Of a DNA stretch of 64,000 nucleotides, positions 58,798 to 64,000 are shown in pieces. The translations under genes were made by a program, and so were the position numbers. A model generated the notes under the pieces. It saw only the letters and a program-made list of their open reading frames with translations, did not search any database and was not told where the DNA came from. The stretch is taken from contig JAILPB010000021.1 of assembly GCA_024690485.1 (NCBI GenBank), positions 1 through 64,000 of the forward strand. The letters are read 5' to 3'. Position 1 is the stretch's first letter. Every line of letters begins with the position of its first letter. The stretch comes from Butyrivibrio sp. (GTDB lineage Bacteria; Bacillota; Clostridia; Lachnospirales; Lachnospiraceae).

Positions 58798-59789
58798 AAA
58801 TTACAATGGCTCACGGAAGCGGCGGAGCTTCCACATCTGAACTTATAGATGGCGTTTTTGCCAAGCATTTTAAAAATGATGTACTTGATAAAATGGAGGA
58901 TTCTGCTGTTGTTCCCGGAAATAACCGTATTGCCGTAACAACAGACAGCTTTGTCGTAACTCCATATTTTTTCCCGGGCGGAGATATCGGCAGATTATCT
59001 GTTTGCGGAACTGTAAATGATCTACTTATGAGCGGCTCAAGACCTCAGTATTTAACCTGTGGTTGCATCCTTGAAGAAGGAATGGATATGGATGATCTTG
59101 ATAAGATCACCACGTCCATGGCAGAGACTGCAAAGGAAGCCGGAGTAAAGATAATAACAGGAGATACCAAGGTCGTTGAAAAACATGGAGATTTTGGCGG
59201 GATCATGATCAATACTTCAGGTATTGGTTTTGTGTCTGATGATATTGATTTATCTCCTAAAAACTGCAAGGATTCTGATGTGATAATCGTATCCGGTAAT
59301 CTCGGCGATCATCATGCGGCTATTCTTTCAGGCCGTATGAATATTACGAATGAGATAAAGTCTGACAATGCTCCTTTGGTGGAGATGGTATCTGCTCTTA
59401 TAGATAATAATATTGAAGTAAGAGCTATGAGAGATGTAACAAGAGGCGGTCTTGGAACTGTTCTTTCTGAGTTTGCACATGCGTCTTCCTGTGACATGCA
59501 TCTTTACAAGGAAAAGCTTCCTGTTAGTCCCGAGGTTTCTGATTTTTGCAGAATGCTTGGACTTGATCCTGTTTATATGGGCAATGAAGGAAAGATGATC
59601 GCTATTGTCAGCAAGAAAGATGCAGAAAAAGCAGTTGCTCTTATCAGAAATTCTAAGTACGGAGAAAATGCCTGCATTATAGGTGAAGTAAAGGCATCTA
59701 TAGACAGCAAAGTAATCTTGCATACAGAAATAGGCGGAGAGAGGATAATCGGACCTCTTTACGGAGAGGGACTTCCCAGAATCTGCTAA
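58794..59789 (+). CDS. hypE: Thiocyanate-forming maturase HypE
   Basis: HypE accepts carbamoyl from HypF on its C-terminal Cys and dehydrates it to a thiocyanate with ATP. The AIR-synthase-type fold is shown by HGSGGASTSELIDGVF, TDSFVV and RDVTRGGLGTVL, and the protein ends exactly in PRIC with Cys331 as the last residue, the functional hallmark. It closes the hyp cluster; hypA and hypB, for nickel insertion, are not present in the window. Confidence 0.97.
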   Translation: MKITMAHGSGGASTSELIDGVFAKHFKNDVLDKMEDSAVVPGNNRIAVTTDSFVVTPYFFPGGDIGRLSVCGTVNDLLMSGSRPQYLTCGCILEEGMDMDDLDKITTSMAETAKEAGVKIITGDTKVVEKHGDFGGIMINTSGIGFVSDDIDLSPKNCKDSDVIIVSGNLGDHHAAILSGRMNITNEIKSDNAPLVEMVSALIDNNIEVRAMRDVTRGGLGTVLSEFAHASSCDMHLYKEKLPVSPEVSDFCRMLGLDPVYMGNEGKMIAIVSKKDAEKAVALIRNSKYGENACIIGEVKASIDSKVILHTEIGGERIIGPLYGEGLPRIC

Positions 59790-59863
59790 GATATGGCAGC
59801 GGCTATAGGGGTTAAATCCAGTGTTTATGCGGAATAATAAAATGTGTTCATAATTATTATTTG

Positions 59864-59872
59864 TGGTATAAT
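59864..59872 (+). promoter_or_regulatory. Extended -10 promoter of the MecA-type gene
   Basis: TGGTATAAT is a perfect extended -10 element, about 48 bases ahead of the start codon. No convincing -35 hexamer is seen upstream. Confidence 0.45.
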
Positions 59873-59919
59873 AGCACTGTTATGTTTTTGGATTGACGCT
59901 TTTATAGCGAGGATTTTTT

Positions 59920-60750
59920 ATGAAGTTTACCAGAGTTAATAAGGATACTATAAATTGTATAATAACTGAGGATGATATGGACGAGCAGGGACTTAAGCTT
60001 GAGGACCTGTTTGAGAAGAGTCAGGAAGCTATGGATTTTCTCCACGGAGTTATGGAGAGAGCGGCACAGGAGGTTGATTACAAGCCCACAGGTGCATACA
60101 CACCTATGCAGATAACAGTTTTACCTGATCATTCCATTTCACTCACATTGTCGGAAAACACTGATGAAGCATTTGCTGAAATGCTTAAGAATCTAACTGA
60201 TAAAGCAGGACTTCGCTTTCCTAAGAATTTCCTTGAGGAGCTTGGAGATTCACCTGAAGAGGATAGGATTCCTAAGCTTAGCGAGTATCTGCAGAATCTT
60301 AAGGACTTTACAAATTCCGTGAAGGATATGGTAGAGAAGACCAGAAATGCAGCAAAGCCCACCGAAAAGCCTGCGAATGACCCTTCGGCGAAGAAGAGTG
60401 ACAAGAGAAAATCTAAGGCTTTGCAGAAAAATAATAATGAGCTTGATGAACTTGGATTTGATAAATTTGTTTTCCGTTTTGACAGTATGCGAACAGTAAT
60501 CAGTCTTTGCAGACAGATTCCTAAGAAAGTGAAAATCGCCGGAAGTCTTTATAAGGATTCTTCAAACGGCGACTACTATATGGTATTTAGCAGAATTGAT
60601 GAGAAGACAAAGCAGTTTGCTGCTGTATTCTCTGTATGTTATGAGTTCGGTAAATATGTAACTACAAGAGATTATGCTATCTATCACATGGATGAGACTT
60701 TTGATTGTATCTTAAGAAACAATGCAATTGAGAAACTCAGAAAACTGTAA
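59920..60750 (+). CDS. mecA: MecA-type ClpC adaptor protein
   Basis: MecA adaptors bring substrates to the ClpCP protease. The N-terminal domain matches the family (MKFTRVNKDTINCIITEDDMDEQGLK with the following segment SQEAMDFLHGVMERAAQEV), a charged linker (about 115-175) follows, and the C-terminal ClpC-binding domain starts near residue 180 (FDKFVFRFDSMRTVISLCRQIP). Length (276) is somewhat above the B. subtilis protein. It is probably transcribed alone and ends at a terminator. The adaptor's substrates here are unknown. Confidence 0.85.
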   Translation: MKFTRVNKDTINCIITEDDMDEQGLKLEDLFEKSQEAMDFLHGVMERAAQEVDYKPTGAYTPMQITVLPDHSISLTLSENTDEAFAEMLKNLTDKAGLRFPKNFLEELGDSPEEDRIPKLSEYLQNLKDFTNSVKDMVEKTRNAAKPTEKPANDPSAKKSDKRKSKALQKNNNELDELGFDKFVFRFDSMRTVISLCRQIPKKVKIAGSLYKDSSNGDYYMVFSRIDEKTKQFAAVFSVCYEFGKYVTTRDYAIYHMDETFDCILRNNAIEKLRKL

Positions 60751-60781
60751 AGATTTGTATTTAATTAATTGAACTGATAAG

Positions 60782-60808
60782 CGGCTTCTATTTTTGAGGC
60801 CGTTTTTT
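60782..60808 (+). terminator. Intrinsic terminator after mecA
   Basis: CGGCTTC (60782-60788) pairs with GAGGCCG (60796-60802), one wobble, seven-base loop, followed by six T. Confidence 0.75.
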
Positions 60809-60829
60809 CATATAATCATGGGATAAAAA

Positions 60830-61546
60830 ATGGACAGTGAGAAGATTAGATTAAACAAATACATAGCTCTTTGCGGTGTGTGTTCAAGAAGGGATGCCGA
60901 CGTGCTTATTGAACAGGGGAAGGTCACAGTCAACGGAGCTATTGCAGAAAATGGTGTAAAAATCGGAGATGGAGACCTTGTTTTGCTTGAAGGAAAAGCT
61001 TTAAGTTTGCCTAAAGAGCACGTGGTTCTTGCTTATAATAAACCTGTCGGAGTTACATGCACTGAGAAGGATGAGCATGCAGAGCGCACCATCATCGAGG
61101 ACTTAAACTATGACAGAAGAGTTACCTATGCCGGAAGGCTTGATAAAGACTCAGAAGGACTAATGATCCTTACAGATGACGGTGATCTTATTCAGGCTAT
61201 GATGAAGGGTATAAATGCTCACGAGAAGGAATATGTTGTTCAGGTAAATAAGAAGCTCACTGACAAGTTTTTAAAGCAGCTTGAAGGCGGAGTATATTTA
61301 TCTGATTTGCAGCAGACAACCAGGCCCTGTAAGACAAAGAGGGTTTCTGATGACTGCTTTAGAATAATTCTAACGCAAGGGTTAAACAGACAGATAAGGC
61401 GAATGTGCTCGACTTTTGGATATGAAGTCGTAAAGCTTAAGAGAGTAAGAATCATGAATATAGAGCTTAAGGGGCTTGAGCTTTCAGAGTACAGGGAGCT
61501 TCGTGGAGAGGAACTTGCTGAGCTATATAAGCTTGCAGGATTATAA
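60830..61546 (+). CDS. Pseudouridine synthase, RsuA/RluB/E/F family (RluF-like)
   Basis: The 238-residue protein has an N-terminal S4 RNA-binding domain (IRLNKYIALCGVCSRRDADVLIEQGKVTVNG, read in parts) and a catalytic domain with the essential Asp105 in AGRLDKDSEGL and the closing GLNRQIRRMC motif. Family members convert specific uridines of 16S or 23S rRNA to pseudouridine. The GVTCTEK segment, typical of RluF, suggests 23S helix modification, but the target cannot be fixed from sequence. The ATG follows the mecA terminator by 21 bases with little room for a promoter. Confidence 0.9.
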   Translation: MDSEKIRLNKYIALCGVCSRRDADVLIEQGKVTVNGAIAENGVKIGDGDLVLLEGKALSLPKEHVVLAYNKPVGVTCTEKDEHAERTIIEDLNYDRRVTYAGRLDKDSEGLMILTDDGDLIQAMMKGINAHEKEYVVQVNKKLTDKFLKQLEGGVYLSDLQQTTRPCKTKRVSDDCFRIILTQGLNRQIRRMCSTFGYEVVKLKRVRIMNIELKGLELSEYRELRGEELAELYKLAGL

Positions 61547-61583
61547 TATACAGTTTGGAAAAAGGTTTTGAAAAGGGGATTTT

Positions 61584-63608
61584 ATGGCTGACGAGTTAAC
61601 TATTAAAAGATATAAAGAATTAACTGATACTATAAAGTATCATATGGATAGATATTACAATCAGGATGCACCTGAGATTTCTGACTTTGAGTATGACAAA
61701 CTCATGTCAGAACTTAAAGGTATTGAAAAGCAGCATCCCGAACTTGTAACTGCTGATTCTCCCACCCAGATAATAGGTGGTACTGCAAAAAGAGAAGCAG
61801 GAATTAAAGTAGAGCATAATGTTCCAATGCTTTCCATCGAGGATGTTTTCAATAAGGAAGATGTAACAGCATGGATAAATAAGGTTCATGAAAGACACCC
61901 TGAAGCGAAGTTTTCTGCCGAGCAGAAAATCGACGGACTTAGCATGACTCTTAGATATTCAAGGAGTACCAAAAAGCCCGGATTTATGGAACTTACTCTT
62001 GCAGAGACAAGAGGTGATGGAAGAATCGGCGAAGATGTTACCGTGAATGCTCTGGTCATCCCTGATGTTAAAAAAGAAATCGAATATGACGCAGATTACC
62101 TTGAACTTCGAGGTGAAGTATATATGTCCCATGAGGACTTTGACAGATTTAATGAGGAACAGGAAAAGGCAGGAAAGAAGCTCGCTGCTAATCCCAGAAA
62201 CCTTGCCGCAGGAACATTAAGACAGCTTGATAGTGCAATTACAAAGCAGCGCGGACTTCGAATGTTTGTGTTTAATATTCAGGAGGGCCCCTCTGAACTT
62301 ATGGAGAGTCATTGTAAGGGACTTGATACTCTTGAAAAACTGGGTATACCCGTAGTTTTCCATAAGATGTGCGAAAATGCACAGGATGTACTTGATACAA
62401 TAGATGAAATCGGCGAGGAAAGAGGTAATCTTACCTTTGATCTTGATGGCGCTGTAATTAAAGTGGATCATACAGCCTGGAGAGATGATTTCCCGGCAGG
62501 AAGTAAGTATTCCAGTGGTCATATAGCTTACAAGTATCCTCCGGAAGAGAGAATCGTTGTTATGGATGAAATTCTGGTGGATGTGGGAAGAACAGGAAAG
62601 CTCACATTTACAGGAAGTTTCCATGATAAAGAAACAGGAAAACCTGCAAGACTTTGCGGTACATCGGTATCAAGGGCAACTCTTCATAACCAGGATTATA
62701 TAAGAGATATGCATATCGGAATCGGAGGTGCATATAAGCTCTTTAAGTCAGGAGAGATCATTCCGAAGCTTAACGGCTGTGTTGAAGAACCACAGGAAGT
62801 TTTTGTAGCTCCCGACCACTGTCCTGTATGCGGTCATCTCCTTGAGAGGGAAGAAGATACAGCTGATATTAGATGCGTTAATCCTTCATGTCCTGCACAG
62901 GTTACAAGAACCATTGCATATTTTGTCTCAAGAGATGCAATGAACATCATGGGACTTGGAGATACACTTATTGAAGCACTTACTTCTGATGGTTATTTGA
63001 AGAGCTATGCCGATATCTATGATCTCTATAAATACAAAGATGAGATGATAGAAAAAGGCATAGTCGGTAAAGAGAAGAATACCGAAAAGCTTCTTTCTGA
63101 GATAGAAAAGTCAAAGGCAAATAACCCGGTACTGCTTCTTACGGGACTTGCTATCAGAAACGTTGGAAAAGCAACTGCAAGAGAAATCATGAAGCATTTT
63201 ACAGATCTTACGGAGCTGTTTAATGTAACAAGAGACGGATTTTTACAGATACCTGATATCGGAGAAACTACTGCAGGTGATCTCTATGAATTTTTCCACG
63301 ATGAGGAGAACAGGAGCCTTATCATGCGAATGAAGGAAGCCGGAGTTAATATGCAGGTTGAAGATGAAGAAGGAACTTCCGATAAGCTCTCAGGAATGAC
63401 TATAGTTGTTACAGGAACGCTTCCCAGCCTCGGAAGGAAGGAAGCTGAGGAGCTCATCGTTAAAAACGGCGGAAAAGCAGCTGGAAGCGTATCTAAAAAG
63501 ACCAGCATGGTTCTTGCAGGAGAAGCTGCAGGAAGTAAGCTCACAAAGGCTCAGGATCTTGGAATAAAGATCATAAATGAAGATGAGTTCTTGGAAATGT
63601 TAAAGTAA
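61584..63608 (+). CDS. ligA: NAD-dependent DNA ligase
   Basis: LigA seals nicks using NAD+. The Ia domain and adenylation domain come first, with the nucleophile Lys115 in KIDG; then the OB fold, a four-Cys zinc finger (CPVCGHLLEREEDTADIRC with CVNPSCPAQ, about 413-435), helix-hairpin-helix repeats (GLAIRNVGKATA, IPDIGETTA) and a C-terminal BRCT domain from about 600 (LSGMTIVVTGTLPSLGRKEAE). At 674 residues it is normal length. GAAAAGGGGA lies before the ATG. Confidence 0.97.
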   Translation: MADELTIKRYKELTDTIKYHMDRYYNQDAPEISDFEYDKLMSELKGIEKQHPELVTADSPTQIIGGTAKREAGIKVEHNVPMLSIEDVFNKEDVTAWINKVHERHPEAKFSAEQKIDGLSMTLRYSRSTKKPGFMELTLAETRGDGRIGEDVTVNALVIPDVKKEIEYDADYLELRGEVYMSHEDFDRFNEEQEKAGKKLAANPRNLAAGTLRQLDSAITKQRGLRMFVFNIQEGPSELMESHCKGLDTLEKLGIPVVFHKMCENAQDVLDTIDEIGEERGNLTFDLDGAVIKVDHTAWRDDFPAGSKYSSGHIAYKYPPEERIVVMDEILVDVGRTGKLTFTGSFHDKETGKPARLCGTSVSRATLHNQDYIRDMHIGIGGAYKLFKSGEIIPKLNGCVEEPQEVFVAPDHCPVCGHLLEREEDTADIRCVNPSCPAQVTRTIAYFVSRDAMNIMGLGDTLIEALTSDGYLKSYADIYDLYKYKDEMIEKGIVGKEKNTEKLLSEIEKSKANNPVLLLTGLAIRNVGKATAREIMKHFTDLTELFNVTRDGFLQIPDIGETTAGDLYEFFHDEENRSLIMRMKEAGVNMQVEDEEGTSDKLSGMTIVVTGTLPSLGRKEAEELIVKNGGKAAGSVSKKTSMVLAGEAAGSKLTKAQDLGIKIINEDEFLEMLK

Positions 63609-63612
63609 AAAC

Positions 63613-63640
63613 TTGAACATGGCTGCTGTCATGGTACAAT
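63613..63640 (+). promoter_or_regulatory. Promoter of metA
   Basis: TTGAAC (63613-63618) and TACAAT (63635-63640) are 16 bases apart, with TGG before the -10 hexamer. The leader to metA is about 35 bases, too short for a SAM riboswitch. Confidence 0.55.
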
Positions 63641-63681
63641 TTATTATTAAATAAAACCTAAACTTAAGGAGCATCATAGTT

Positions 63682-64000
63682 ATGCCTATTAAAATTTTAA
63701 ATGACCTGCCTGTCAGGGAAATACTTGAAAAAGAAAACATTTTTGTAGTTGATGAGAACAGGGCTATGCATCAGGATATCCGTTCTCTTAATATCTGTAT
63801 ATTAAACTTAATGCCACTTAAAGAGGACACAGAGCTTCAGCTTTTGAGGTCACTTTCAAATACACCTCTTCAGATTGACGTATCCTTTATGCGTGTATCA
63901 AGCCACAAATCACTTAATACATCGCCCAATCACCTTAACAGATTTTATCACACCTTTGATGAGCTTAAGGATAATACCTATGACGGACTTATCATTACTG
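63682..64000 (+). CDS. metA: Homoserine O-acyltransferase MetA, N-terminal part
   Basis: The reading frame from ATG at 63682 is open to the window's edge (106 codons). It reads [19 protein letters not shown], then [26 protein letters not shown] and [22 protein letters not shown] in parts, the well-conserved beginning of MetA enzymes that acylate homoserine for methionine synthesis. In Firmicutes most MetA proteins use acetyl-CoA, but the residue that decides lies beyond the window. AAGGAG precedes the ATG. Confidence 0.93.
   Translation, partial: MPIKILNDLPVREILEKENIFVVDENRAMHQDIRSLNICILNLMPLKEDTELQLLRSLSNTPLQIDVSFMRVSSHKSLNTSPNHLNRFYHTFDELKDNTYDGLIIT

Noticed and set aside
63609-63681. SAM riboswitch ahead of metA
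   Set aside because: The gap is only 73 bases and holds a promoter; there is no room for the aptamer.
1-64000. Mobile elements, prophage, tRNA or rRNA genes
   Set aside because: No transposase, integrase, phage gene, cloverleaf or rRNA sequence was seen anywhere.

Overview
The window looks like chromosomal DNA from a motile, strictly anaerobic Firmicute of the family Lachnospiraceae, most plausibly Butyrivibrio or a close relative. The reasons are a large Gram-positive-type flagellar/chemotaxis cluster (FlbD, FliY with CheC motifs, CheC, CheD, FlhF/FlhG, YcgR-like PilZ, sigma-28), an Ech-type energy-converting [NiFe] hydrogenase with its hyp genes, frequent GGAGG ribosome binding sites with TTG/GTG starts, and moderate G+C. 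The genus is an inference; no rRNA is present. About 66 protein genes were recognised and all lie on the + strand. No tRNA, rRNA, CRISPR, transposase or prophage was seen.

Layout. 1-6939: end of a Zn/Cd-type P1B ATPase, a serine hydrolase, purine nucleoside phosphorylase, an SAH/MTA deaminase-type amidohydrolase, a membrane MutS-like ATPase and RNase HI. 6940-15752: a transaldolase-like aldolase, a 1186-residue EAL-GGDEF-PAS protein, ROK glucokinase, a MATE exporter, a GH13 glycosidase and dUTPase. 15901-19792: an ABC exporter locus with a GldG-like fused permease and a DUF4340-type protein. 19793-20172: a 380-base control region with several palindromes.

20173-42178 (with probable satellites to 44783): the motility locus flbD-motA-motB-fliL-fliM-fliY-cheY-fliO-fliP-fliQ-fliR-flhB / flhA-flhF-flhG-pilZ-cheB / cheA-cheW-cheC-cheD-unknown-sigD-fapA, then three poorly known genes. 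It encodes the stator, the switch, the type III export gate, assembly GTPases, nearly all adaptation enzymes (no cheR) and the late-gene sigma factor. Rod, hook and basal-body genes (flgB to flgE, fliE to fliK) are not here, so the ancestral operon is split just before flbD. Internal control points appear before flhA (promoter plus palindrome) and before cheA (Shine-Dalgarno-masking hairpin).

44784-48790: rpsB-tsf behind a structured leader, then minC-minD-minE. 49006-59789: an OhrR-like MarR regulator followed by echABCDEF and hypF-C-D-E, forming a membrane ferredoxin:proton hydrogenase and most of its metal-centre assembly (hypA and hypB absent). 59920-64000: MecA-type adaptor, an RsuA/RluF-family pseudouridine synthase, ligA and the start of metA.

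The most interesting material is regulatory and accessory rather than a whole new system: palindromes at the flbD and flhA promoters, the cheA leader hairpin, an inverted repeat straddling the rpsB promoter, three unfamiliar proteins around sigD, Ala/Pro/Lys tails on two Ech subunits, and a redox-sensing-type regulator placed directly before the hydrogenase operon.
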